Positions 1 through 11,761 of a DNA stretch of 64,000 nucleotides are shown here, piece by piece. Both the position numbers and the translations under genes were made by a program. The stretch is from a bacterium (GTDB taxonomy: Bacteria > Myxococcota_A > Bradymonadia > UBA7976 > UBA1532): contig JAUHXC010000015.1 of assembly GCA_030427205.1 (NCBI GenBank), positions 124,001 through 188,000 of the forward strand, read 5' to 3'. The first letter of the stretch is position 1. The number at the start of each line of letters is the position of its first letter. Below the pieces are notes generated by a model, which searched no databases, was not told the DNA's origin, and saw only the letters and a list, made by a program, of their open reading frames with translations.

Positions 1-2167
1 AGGCGGTGCGCTCGCCCATCAGCTCGACGACGTCGCAGCAGCCGATGAGCACCCCGCGCATGTCGGCGTTGGTGAAGTCGCTGCGCTCGATGAACGCCCC
101 GCGGAAGTTGGTGCCCTGCAGCCGGGCGCCGATGAGGCTCGCCCCCGAGAGCTGCCCGCCCTGCAGATCCTGGCCGCTGAGATCGGCGCCGGCCATGACC
201 GCGTCGTTGAGCACCGTCGACGCGTCGAGCCGGGCCCGGCGCAGGTCGGCCCCCGAGAGATCGGCCGCGCTCATGTCGGCGCCCGACAGCTCGGTCTCGT
301 CGAAGACCGCGTTGGCCGCCGAGGCCCCCGACATGTCGGCGCCGCTCAGGTTCGTGCCCGACAGATCGGCGTTGTTCATCGTCGCCTCGGCCATCTCGGC
401 CCCGGCGAGGTCGGCGTTGCGCACCGACGCGTCGGTCAGGTCGGCCCCCTGCATCTGCGCCACCGGCGGCGGGTTGCGCGGCGTGCACGCGCCGCCGTCG
501 GCGCACGGGTGCTCGCCGTCACAGCCCCGCCCGTCGCCGCACGAGCCCTCGCCGACGAAGGTGCCGTCGAGGTTGGCCCCCTGCATGTTCGCGCCCTGCA
601 TCGCCGCGTCGGAGAGGTTGGCGCCGGTCATGTCGGCCCCGGCGAGGTTCGCCCCCTGGTCGTTGGCCTCGTCGTAGAAGTCGGCGCCGCTGAGGTCGGC
701 CCCGGCCATGTTGGCGTTCTCCAGATCGGCGCCCGCCGCCGCCGCTCCGGCCAGGTTGGCGTTGCTCAGATCGGCCTCGCGGGCCGTCGCCCCCTGCAGA
801 TCGGCCCCGGCCAGGTTGGCGTTGGACATGTCGGCCCCGTCGAGCTGCGCCCCGGCGAGCTGGGCGTCCTCGAGGTTGGCCCGGCTCATGTTGGCCCCGG
901 CCATGTTGGCGCCTTCGGCCTGCGCCTCCTGCATGCGCGCGCCCTCGAGGTTGGCCCCCTCGAGGTTCGCCCCCGACATATCGGTGCCGTTCATATTGGC
1001 CCCGGCCAGGTTCGCCTGGGCCAGATCCTGCCCCGCCAGGTTCTGGTTGCGCAGATCCGACCCGGCCAGGTTGGCGCCCTGCAGATCGTTGAAGCCCATC
1101 TCGCGCACCGCGCGGGCGAGGTTGGCCGCCTCGGCCCGGCCATCGGGGCCGATCGACGCCTGGACCCACGGCGGCAGATCGCCTTCGACCCCGCGCATCT
1201 CGGCGTCTTCGATGTTGGCCCCGGCGAGGATGGCCCCGTCGAGGTTGGCGTTGTTGAGGATCGCCCGGCTGAGATCGGCGCCGCTGAGGTCGGCGTTGAC
1301 CAGGTTGGCCCCCTGCAGATCGGCCCCCTGCAGGTTGACCCCCTGCAGGTTGGCCCCCGACAGCACCGCGTCGCGCAGCGTCGCCCCGTTGAGCGAGGCG
1401 CCGGTCAGGATCGCCTTGCGCAGGTTGGCCCCCTCGAGGGTCGAGCGGGTCAGGATCGCGTCGGTGAAGTCGGTGCCGGCGAAGAGCCCGTCGGTCAGAT
1501 CGGCCCCGGCGAGGTTGGCCCCGACGAGGTTGCCGAGCGACATGTCGAGGCCGATGAGCACCATGCCGGCATAGACCACGCCGGGCAGCTGGGCGCCGGG
1601 CCCGAACATGCCCGAGCTGGTCGCGTCGAAGTCATCGGAGAAGAAGGTATTGCGGTCGTACACCGCGCCGGTCAGGTCGAAGCCGCTCAGCGCCGCCTGC
1701 GGCAGCTCGATGCTGCGCAGATCGATGCAGCCGCACGGATCGTCGTGCCCCGGCTGCTCGCAGCCGTCGATGAGGTTGTCGCTGTGGCACAGCTCGCACA
1801 GCCCGGAGACGCTCTTGAACGGCGGGTTGCAGACGCACTGCAGCTGCGCCCGATCGCAGGTGGAGTTGGGCGGGCACGACTGCCCGTCGCAGCCGACCCG
1901 CGAGCAGACCTGCACCTCGGCGCCGTCGATGGTCTGCGCGGCCCAGCAGGTGGTCCCGTCGGCGCACGAGTCGCCGAGGAAGCGGCACTCGAGCGCGCAG
2001 ATCCGCGCCCCGATGCAGGTGCCTTCGGCGCAGTCGGAGACCCGCTCGCAGCGCTCGCCGAGGCCCGCCGAGCCCACGGCGTCGTCGTCGCCACAGCCGA
2101 GCGCGAGCCCCACCATCATCGTCGCGGTCATCGCCAGGCGACGCCGCAGACGCACCCCGCGGGTCAT
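1..2167 (-). CDS. Pentapeptide-repeat lipoprotein (3' end outside window)
   Basis: This is a long minus-strand frame (722 codons visible) that runs off the left edge, so the C-terminus is missing. The N-terminus MTRGVRLRRRLAMTATMMVG is a basic, hydrophobic signal sequence ending in the lipobox LALGC, followed by GDDD, so the protein is probably a lipoprotein. Residues about 25-150 are Cys-rich (CERVSDCAEGTC, CDRAQLQCVC). From about residue 200 the chain is almost entirely pentapeptide repeats of the A(D/N)LxG type (for example ANLAGADL, GANMAGADL). Two breaks interrupt them: an acidic stretch containing DLPPWVQ, and a Cys-rich insert (CGDGRGCDGEHPC). Such repeats fold as a right-handed quadrilateral beta helix. 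No enzymatic function can be inferred. Start chosen at 2167 because it gives a normal signal peptide; ATG 2131 is an alternative, and neither has a strong ribosome binding site. Confidence 0.88.
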   Translation of the reverse strand, partial: MTRGVRLRRRLAMTATMMVGLALGCGDDDAVGSAGLGERCERVSDCAEGTCIGARICALECRFLGDSCADGTTCWAAQTIDGAEVQVCSRVGCDGQSCPPNSTCDRAQLQCVCNPPFKSVSGLCELCHSDNLIDGCEQPGHDDPCGCIDLRSIELPQAALSGFDLTGAVYDRNTFFSDDFDATSSGMFGPGAQLPGVVYAGMVLIGLDMSLGNLVGANLAGADLTDGLFAGTDFTDAILTRSTLEGANLRKAILTGASLNGATLRDAVLSGANLQGVNLQGADLQGANLVNADLSGADLSRAILNNANLDGAILAGANIEDAEMRGVEGDLPPWVQASIGPDGRAEAANLARAVREMGFNDLQGANLAGSDLRNQNLAGQDLAQANLAGANMNGTDMSGANLEGANLEGARMQEAQAEGANMAGANMSRANLEDAQLAGAQLDGADMSNANLAGADLQGATAREADLSNANLAGAAAAGADLENANMAGADLSGADFYDEANDQGANLAGADMTGANLSDAAMQGANMQGANLDGTFVGEGSCGDGRGCDGEHPCADGGACTPRNPPPVAQMQGADLTDASVRNADLAGAEMAEATMNNADLSGTNLSGADMSGASAANAVFDETELSGADMSAADLSGADLRRARLDASTVLNDAVMAGADLSGQDLQGGQLSGASLIGARLQGTNFRGAFIERSDFTNADMRGVLIGCCDVVELMGERTA

Positions 2168-2266
2168 GCCCGCGGCGCGCCCCGTATCGGCCCTCATATC
2201 GGCCCCCATCGCCCCACCGGGCGTATTCTCAGCGCGGCTGCTCTGCCGCGACGGCTCCCCGCGGCG

Positions 2267-2290
2267 TGATACCACCTCCATGTGGGATCA
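2267..2290. promoter_or_regulatory. Inverted repeat upstream of pentapeptide lipoprotein
   Basis: TGATACCAC (2267-2275) and GTGGGATCA (2282-2290) form 9-bp arms with one mismatch around a 6-bp spacer. The site lies about 100 bp upstream of the lipoprotein start and just after the stop of the next gene upstream. It could be an operator or a short hairpin, and only the symmetry is seen. Confidence 0.3.
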
Positions 2291-2332
2291 CGCGTCGATC
2301 GGGCCGGCGCGCCGCAGCGCCGACCCTCCGGC

Positions 2333-3898
2333 TCACCGCGCGGCGTCGGTGAGCGCTTCGCCGCCCTCTTCGGGCGGCGCGATCTCCTGCCCGGTCTCCG
2401 GGTCGACGTCGCGGATGGGCTCGCTGCGCAGCAAGAAATTGTCCACCACGGCGTTGTGGTCCATCACCGTACCCAATACCAGCGAGCGCAGTCGCCGCTC
2501 GGGGCCGCTGACCCCCGGCACCCGGTCGATCACCGCCGCCACGAGCACCCGCAGCTTCGTCTGCAACCGGGCGCGCATGTCGAGCACCTGCTCGTAGCCC
2601 TGCCCCTGCTGCCCCGAGAGCAGCGCCGCCTGCAGCGCCTCGTGGGCCTCGACCACCACCCGCACGTGCGGCGCGAGCCGCAGCCGCTCGAGCTGCGGCG
2701 CGTAGTTGCGCTCGAGGATGCGCATCGACGCCAGGGCGTGCTCCACCTGATCCTGATACGGCCGCTGGATCACCTCGAGCGGCCCGCGGGGGAAGATCAC
2801 CCGGCTGACCGACTCGATGGCCGCGTGGTCCTCCACCGCGTCGACGAGGCGCCGCAGGCTGTCGAGCTGCCCGTGAAAGCCGCTCAGCCGGGAGTCGGCG
2901 ACCGCGTCGGCGGCGCGCACCGCCTGCTGGTACTGCTCGTTGCCGCGGGCCGCCACCAGCCACTCCTGCTCGAGGCGGAAGGTCTCGCGGGCGAGGTCGC
3001 GCACCGCCTTGACCCGGGCGCGCAGCAGATCGCAGCGGTCGTCGACGGTGCCCTCGGGGCACTCGCCGAACTCGGGCTTCTCCCGCCCGGCGGCCGCCGC
3101 CTCTTCGGTCACCAGCCGCCGCAGCTCGCGGTAGTCCTGGCCGCGCAGGCTGAGCAGCGTGCCCTCCATCGCGAAGGCCACCCGGCCCGGCGGCAGCACA
3201 TGCAGGTTGATGAGCTCTTCGACGCGGTCGGCCTTGCCGCCGGCGGCGGTGAACTTGAACGCCAGCGAGCGGCGATCGACGGCGTCGACGGCGAGGATGC
3301 GCATCGTCGCGTAGGCCTCGGGGCGCTCGGTGACCGCCAGCGCCTTGACCGAGGCCCGCGAGAGCAGCCGGATGAGCTCCCGCCGCAGCACCGCGTCGAT
3401 GGGCCACTTCACCGAGCGCTTGGCCCAGGTCTCGGGGTTGCTGCCCTCGATGAGGAACTCGAGCGCCTGCTGCGCCGTGCCGGCCTCTTTGTTCATGCGC
3501 ACGACGTTGCCGATGGACTCGACCGCCGTCTGCAGCACCACCTGATCGCCGCTGAGCGCGAACCGCTGCGCGCGGTGCTCGATGAAGCCGCGCAGGCGGG
3601 CGAAGGCGTCGTCGGTCGCCGCGTAGCCGGCGATGCGCAGCCCGGCCTCCCAGCACTCGGCCTTCTCGCGATCTTCGAGCACCGCCCACACCGACGGCAG
3701 CCCCTCGGCGGGGAAGCGGCGGGCGGTCATGTCGGACATCGCCCGATCCCGCGGACACTCGAAGGTGACGTTCGACGTGGGCTGAGGATCGGGTCCCCCG
3801 CCGCAGCCCCCGAGCCCGAAGGCGAGCAGCAGGCCGCCGGCCAGCAGCCCGAGCCGGGATCGCCGCCCGGCCGAAAGGTCTCTCGCAGTGTGCGCCAT
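2333..3898 (-). CDS. Lipoprotein of unknown function, alpha-helical
   Basis: 521 aa. ATG 3898 is preceded at good distance by GGAGG, which favours it over the upstream in-frame ATG at 3928. The N-terminus MAHTARDLSAGRRSRLGLLA leads into a hydrophobic stretch and the lipobox FGLGGC, predicting an envelope lipoprotein. The mature part is rich in Leu, Ala, Arg and Glu, with few Gly or Pro, and looks like a succession of helices (for example residues 60-180), possibly HEAT-like. I recognise no catalytic motif or family. It lies upstream of and co-directional with the pentapeptide lipoprotein (gap about 165 bp), so the two may be co-expressed. Function unknown. Confidence 0.8.
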   Translation of the reverse strand: MAHTARDLSAGRRSRLGLLAGGLLLAFGLGGCGGGPDPQPTSNVTFECPRDRAMSDMTARRFPAEGLPSVWAVLEDREKAECWEAGLRIAGYAATDDAFARLRGFIEHRAQRFALSGDQVVLQTAVESIGNVVRMNKEAGTAQQALEFLIEGSNPETWAKRSVKWPIDAVLRRELIRLLSRASVKALAVTERPEAYATMRILAVDAVDRRSLAFKFTAAGGKADRVEELINLHVLPPGRVAFAMEGTLLSLRGQDYRELRRLVTEEAAAAGREKPEFGECPEGTVDDRCDLLRARVKAVRDLARETFRLEQEWLVAARGNEQYQQAVRAADAVADSRLSGFHGQLDSLRRLVDAVEDHAAIESVSRVIFPRGPLEVIQRPYQDQVEHALASMRILERNYAPQLERLRLAPHVRVVVEAHEALQAALLSGQQGQGYEQVLDMRARLQTKLRVLVAAVIDRVPGVSGPERRLRSLVLGTVMDHNAVVDNFLLRSEPIRDVDPETGQEIAPPEEGGEALTDAAR

Positions 3899-3988
3899 CA
3901 CGTCCTCCACGGTGCCGATTATCCTCACACGGCGCCATGATCGCCAAACCCCAGATCAGGCTTTGCCGCTTCCGGCAGCGCGCCGCTG

Positions 3989-4002
3989 ACCCGAAATCGG
4001 GT
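3989..4002. promoter_or_regulatory. Short dyad in divergent intergenic region
   Basis: ACCCGA-AA-TCGGGT is a perfect 6-bp dyad with a 2-bp centre, in the 230-bp region between two divergent genes (starts at 3898 minus and 4129 plus). It is a plausible operator, but nothing else supports it. Confidence 0.25.
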
Positions 4003-4128
4003 GAACCCCTTGCATCAAAAGGCGATTCCGGGCCAGATCGAAGGGGTCGGCCGGCGCCGCCCGACGCGGGGGATCCATCCCGCCAACGGGCCATACGGGC
4101 CCAGGCCGCGACGCAGCGAGAGGACGCC

Positions 4129-5724
4129 GTGAGGTTCACGCTCCAGATGGGAGGCCGCCATGTGCTGGTTTTCTCCCGCGACCGCTTCATCGAGTTCGAT
4201 ACGCTGACCCGCGCGGCGGAGTGGGTCGCCGACTATATCGTCTCGCCCGAGAGCCTCTTCACCCTGCGGGCCGGCCTCGCCGCCGATCCGCGGTTCACCG
4301 ATCTGCTGCGCCTCGACCTCGCCGATCTGGTCATCGAGCTCGCCCGCTCGACCATCGAGGGCCGGCTGCGCTGGCTGCTCGACCCGCGCAACCAGCTGCC
4401 CTGGCGCTGGCGGCTGCCCGAGACGCCGTCGTTCGAAGGCGACAACCTCTCCGGCGAAGAAGAAGCCCTCGACCTGACGTCCGAGGCCGAGGAGGCCGAG
4501 GAGCAGGAGAGCGAGTACGAAGAGGTCAAGCCCGAGCCGGTGATCCCGCCGGAGTTCCCGCGGCTCGCCAAGCGCGAGGCGGATACGATCGACCTCGCCG
4601 CCGCCAAGATGACCAACCAGATGGACCTCTTGCGCTACGTCGGCGAGAAGCCCATCCCCGAGTCGGCGGTGGCCAAGGCCTATCCCGATCTGGCCGACTC
4701 ACAGGCCAGCGCCCTCGACATCGCCGCCGGCGACGCGGCGGGCACGCTGCAAGGCCTCGTCGGCACCGGCGGGCGGCCGCCCAAGAGCGGCGTAGCCGAG
4801 GTCCTGCCGCGCATGGCCAAGAGCTCGGGCGACAGCCTGACCGACGCCTCGAGCCGCCTGCAGACGCACACCGCCGACCTGGCCGCCGGGGCCGACTTCG
4901 AGCCGATCACCTCGGGGGTCGCCGACGAGCTGGATCGCACGGCCGCGCGCCACGGCTCGAACATGGTCGAGCAGGCGGTGCTCGCCGGGCAGGCGCTCGA
5001 CGCGCTCGACGGCCCGGGCGCCGAGGCGCCGTCGCCGAGCACGGTGGTGCCCGCGTTCGGCACCGCCGTCAGCCAGCAGACGCGCTCGATCGCCGACAAC
5101 GCCAGGCAGATCGGCGAGAGCCTCGCGGGGCTCAACCAGGGCGAGATCGAGCCGCCGCCGGCGTCGGAGAACAAGACCGTCTTCCAGAAGGCCGCCGACG
5201 GGCAGATCATCGTCATCGAGTCGGCCCGCAAGAAGGCCAACGAGGTGCTCGACGGCCTCGCGTCGACCCTGGATCAGCGGGCCGAGGTGCCGGCGCCATC
5301 GGGCAACGCGGCGATCTTCCAGAAGGACGGCGAGCGCGCCGGCGAGAAGGTGGGCGATGCGGCCTTGGCGAGCGCCCGGGTGCTCGACGGCCTGCGCCCG
5401 GACGATCCCGCCGCCGAGGCCGCGGCGCTCGCCGCCATGGGCCCCCCGCGCATCCAGATCGAGGGCCCGCCGGGGGTCAGCGTGGCCGGGCTCTTGTTCA
5501 AGATCCAGCTCAAGGACGAAGACGGCAACCCCGGCGAGCAGCAGGTCTTCGTCAGCGACTCGGCGGGCCTCGTCGAGCTGCACGGCGCGACGAAGGGCGG
5601 CTACGACATCCTGGGCATCGAAGACAAGTCGGGCTTCGAGGTGGCCGGCTTGACGACCGGCCCCGCGCCGGCGGCCTCCGACGCCGCGACCGACGACGCC
5701 GCGCCCGACGAGCCGTCGACCTGA
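4129..5724 (+). CDS. Acidic helical-repeat protein, unknown function
   Basis: 531 aa from GTG 4129, chosen because GAGAGGA lies just upstream; the frame is open further upstream to 3937 but that part is low quality. Residues 1-105 (MRFTLQMGGRHVLVFSRDRF...) form a compact N-terminal domain, followed by an acidic linker (LTSEAEEAEEQESEYEEV). Residues about 145-440 hold roughly four or five degenerate units of 45-55 aa. Each unit has a Pro-rich turn, a short motif such as VFQKA or IFQKD, and a long helix with ANEVLDGL or ARVLDGL. The C-terminal 75 residues (RIQIEGPPGVSVAGLLFKI...) look like a small beta-sandwich. There is no signal peptide or TM segment, so it is probably cytoplasmic. A small lipoprotein gene follows 34 bp downstream. 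Family not recognised. Confidence 0.78.
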   Translation: MRFTLQMGGRHVLVFSRDRFIEFDTLTRAAEWVADYIVSPESLFTLRAGLAADPRFTDLLRLDLADLVIELARSTIEGRLRWLLDPRNQLPWRWRLPETPSFEGDNLSGEEEALDLTSEAEEAEEQESEYEEVKPEPVIPPEFPRLAKREADTIDLAAAKMTNQMDLLRYVGEKPIPESAVAKAYPDLADSQASALDIAAGDAAGTLQGLVGTGGRPPKSGVAEVLPRMAKSSGDSLTDASSRLQTHTADLAAGADFEPITSGVADELDRTAARHGSNMVEQAVLAGQALDALDGPGAEAPSPSTVVPAFGTAVSQQTRSIADNARQIGESLAGLNQGEIEPPPASENKTVFQKAADGQIIVIESARKKANEVLDGLASTLDQRAEVPAPSGNAAIFQKDGERAGEKVGDAALASARVLDGLRPDDPAAEAAALAAMGPPRIQIEGPPGVSVAGLLFKIQLKDEDGNPGEQQVFVSDSAGLVELHGATKGGYDILGIEDKSGFEVAGLTTGPAPAASDAATDDAAPDEPST

Positions 5725-5758
5725 TCCGCGGCCGACGGCCGCCCCCCGGAGAAGCGCG

Positions 5759-6061
5759 ATGCGTGCAATGACCGCCCTGATGGTCGTCGCCCTGAGCCTG
5801 CTGGCGGCCGGCTGCGGCAAGAGCGCCGGCGAACCCTGCGAGGTGACCGGCGACGGCTTCACCCGCCAGGACCCGTGCGTCGAGATGTGCATCGAGTGGG
5901 CCATCACCTGCCCCGACGGGCGCGAGGTGACCCCCAACGCCTGCTCCGGCGTGGTCTGCGGCGAGGCGGGAGCGTGCCCCGACGGGCAGATCTGTCTGCA
6001 GGTCGACTCGTTCGCCCAGAACGCCCGCTGCGTGCCCGAGCGCGTCTGCGCGGCGCAGTAG
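5759..6061 (+). CDS. Small Cys-rich lipoprotein
   Basis: 100 aa. The signal sequence MRAMTALMVVALSLL ends in the lipobox AAGC. The mature part holds seven further cysteines (GEPCEV, PCVEMCIEW, TCPDGR, NACSGVVCG, ACPDGQICL, RCVPERVC), which suggests a disulfide-stabilised envelope protein. GGAG upstream supports ATG 5759, and ATG 5768 is a less likely alternative. The gene sits 34 bp after the helical-repeat protein in the same direction, so the two probably form a transcription unit. Function unknown. Confidence 0.75.
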   Translation: MRAMTALMVVALSLLAAGCGKSAGEPCEVTGDGFTRQDPCVEMCIEWAITCPDGREVTPNACSGVVCGEAGACPDGQICLQVDSFAQNARCVPERVCAAQ

Positions 6062-6600
6062 TCCCGGCGCAGTCGTCTCGGCGCAGCAGTCCCCGGCGCA
6101 GACGGTTCGAACCGCCGTCTCCGCAGCGCCCTGCCCTGCCCCGGCGGTTCGAACCATGTCGGCATCGGGACCCGCCGCCCGCGCAGGCGGTTCGAACCGC
6201 CGCGCCGACGAGACCCGCCGCCCGCGCAGACGGTCCGCACCGCGTCGATGTAGGAAGATGTGTGATGCGCACGGGGTTCGAACCGCCCCCCGATGAGGAG
6301 ATCTCCTCATACGACCCCCTTTCGAACCGCCCCCCGATGAGGAGATCTCCTCATGCGGCCCCCTTCCAGACCGCCTCGATATCGGAGATGTGCGAGGGAT
6401 CGCCGGTACGGACCGCGCGCGCCGACGAGACCAGCGGCCGTCGGGGCGGTCGCGACCGGGTCGGTGTAGGAAGATGTGCGCGAGAATGACCGGCGGGACC
6501 GCCGCGCCGCGCCCGGGTACGCCGCCGCGCCCGGTCGCGACCGCCTCGACGCCGCGACCTGCGCGCCGACGCGGGCTTCGAACCGCCGCGCGCGGCGCCC
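6062..6600. repeat. Non-coding palindromic repeat array 1
   Basis: This 539-bp gap between convergent genes has no credible gene. It is packed with related short palindromes: GGTTCGAACC cores at 6104-6113, 6146-6155, 6189-6198 (inside a 16-bp perfect palindrome at 6186-6201) and 6275-6284. There are two copies of the 18-bp palindrome ATGAGGAGATCTCCTCAT (6293-6310, 6337-6354) and two copies of TGTAGGAAGATGTG (6249-6262, 6465-6478). The same motifs recur in opposite orientation at 31.7-32.2 kb, so this is a dispersed intergenic family, not a local curiosity. Confidence 0.75.
6277..6354. repeat. Tandem 34-bp direct repeat within array 1
   Basis: Positions 6277-6310 and 6321-6354 are identical over 34 bp, with a 44-bp period. 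Each copy begins TTCGAACCGCCCCCC and ends in the palindrome ATGAGGAGATCTCCTCAT. Confidence 0.9.
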
Positions 6601-7575
6601 TCAGCCCATCGTGACGACGACCTTGCCCCGGGCCCGCCGCTCGGCGAGCACGCGCAGCGCGTCGACCGTATCGGCCAGCGGGAACCGCGCCGAGATCATC
6701 GGCGAGAGCCGGCCCGCCTCGAACCACTCCGCCAGCTGCGCCTGGTTGCGCGCGTGATCCGCCGGCTGGCGCGCCACGAACGAGCCCCAGAAGACCCCGA
6801 CGATCGCGCAGCCCTTCAGCAGCGGCAGGTTGAGCGGCACCTTGGGGATGTCGCCCGCCGCGAAGCCGATGACCAGGAACCGCCCGCCCCAGCCCGTCGC
6901 GCGCAGGGCCGGCTCGCTGTAGCGCCCGCCGACGGCGTCGACCACCACGTCGACGCCGCCGCCGCTCAGCGCCTTGGCCCGCGCCTTGAGGTCTTCGGTG
7001 GTGTAGTCGATGACGGCGTCGGCGCCGGCGGCGGTGCACGTCGCAAGCTTCTCGGCGGTGGAGGCGGCCGCGATCACCTTGGCCCCCATGGCCTTGGCGA
7101 CGTCGATGCTCGCCAGCCCCACGCCGCCGCTGGCCCCGAGCACCAGCACCGTCTCCCCCGGCTGCAGCCGCGCGCGGTCCTGCAGGGCGTGCAGCGCGGT
7201 GGCGTAGGTGAGGTTGAAGGCGCCGGCGGTCTCGAGATCCATGCCGTCGGGCACCCGGACCACCGCGCCGGTGGGCGCCGCCACCTTCTCGGCGAAGCCG
7301 CCCCACGGGATCACCGCGGCGACCCGATCGCCCACCGCGAAGCCCTCGACCCCCTCACCCAGCGCGCTGATGGTGCCGGCGACCTCGCCGCCCGGGGTGA
7401 AGGCGCCGCTGGGCTTGAACTGGTAGAGCCCCTGCACGATGAGCACGTCGGGGAAGTTGACCCCGGCGGCGGCGACGTCGATGAGCACCTCGCCCCGACG
7501 GGGCTTGGGGTCGTCGACCTCGCGCAGCTCGAGGGCGGAGATCGGGCCGGGCTCGGGGCAGATGATGGCGCGCAT
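6601..7575 (-). CDS. NADPH:quinone oxidoreductase-like MDR enzyme
   Basis: 324 aa from ATG 7575 (MRAIICPEPGPISALELREV). This is a zinc-free medium-chain dehydrogenase/reductase. The N-terminal GroES-like half contains AAGVNFPDVLIVQGLYQ and FTPGGEVAGTI, where zinc ADHs would have their Cys/His ligands. The Rossmann half has VLVLGASGGVGLASIDVAKA, the nucleotide-binding loop of quinone reductases. The C-terminal part (GRFLVIGFAAGDIPKVPLNL) is typical of the QOR group. It probably reduces quinones or enals with NADPH in the cytoplasm. The frame stays open upstream to 8118, but that stretch is antisense to the next gene. The first residues, AIICPEPG, match the usual family start. Confidence 0.9.
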   Translation of the reverse strand: MRAIICPEPGPISALELREVDDPKPRRGEVLIDVAAAGVNFPDVLIVQGLYQFKPSGAFTPGGEVAGTISALGEGVEGFAVGDRVAAVIPWGGFAEKVAAPTGAVVRVPDGMDLETAGAFNLTYATALHALQDRARLQPGETVLVLGASGGVGLASIDVAKAMGAKVIAAASTAEKLATCTAAGADAVIDYTTEDLKARAKALSGGGVDVVVDAVGGRYSEPALRATGWGGRFLVIGFAAGDIPKVPLNLPLLKGCAIVGVFWGSFVARQPADHARNQAQLAEWFEAGRLSPMISARFPLADTVDALRVLAERRARGKVVVTMG

Positions 7576-7738
7576 GGATCCTCGATGATCGGTGGGCCTG
7601 CACTGTCGGGCATGCACTGTAACGCATCCCGGGCCGGCCGGCGCGCCCCGGCCGGCGATACGATCCGGCCTGCTCTCGCCATGCGACCGGCGGTCGGGGT
7701 ATACAGCCCCGACGACCACCGCGGAGCCCGCCCGCCCG

Positions 7739-11632
<3,894 letters not shown>

Positions 11633-11696
11633 CGGCGGCCCGACCTGCGCCAGACGCCACGGCCGGCGGCGAACAGATCGAAGGCGTGCATTCTTT

Positions 11697-11761
11697 TTGA
11701 CATTCGGTCATACTCCGATCGTCCACTCCCGCGACCTGTGTCGACCGTCGAGGACCCGCCG
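11697..11761 (+). promoter_or_regulatory. Possible promoter of the proline-repeat lipoprotein
   Basis: A perfect TTGACA (11697-11702) in an unusually AT-rich spot lies 60 bp before the next start codon. No convincing -10 box is seen at 16-18 bp (GATCGT at best), so the call is weak. GAGG precedes ATG 11762. Confidence 0.25.

Noticed and set aside
509..2269. A 586-aa plus-strand frame with a regular VGPLQIGP-type pattern looked like a repeat protein.
   Set aside because: It is the antisense of the pentapeptide repeats; the periodic DNA produces periodic peptides in other frames.
6104..6284. GGTTCGAACC matches the tRNA T-loop consensus (GGTTCGANNCC), so the arrays might hold tRNA genes or fragments.
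   Set aside because: No acceptor stem, D-arm or anticodon arm surrounds any copy, and the cores lie in 43-44 bp repeats. The match comes from the palindrome.
6277..6354. Regularly spaced direct repeats suggested a small CRISPR array.
   Set aside because: Only two copies, with a 10-bp gap and no spacers of the right size, and no cas genes in the window.
11697..11702. TTGACA considered as a firm sigma-70 promoter.
   Set aside because: No acceptable -10 box at the right distance; kept only as a weak feature.
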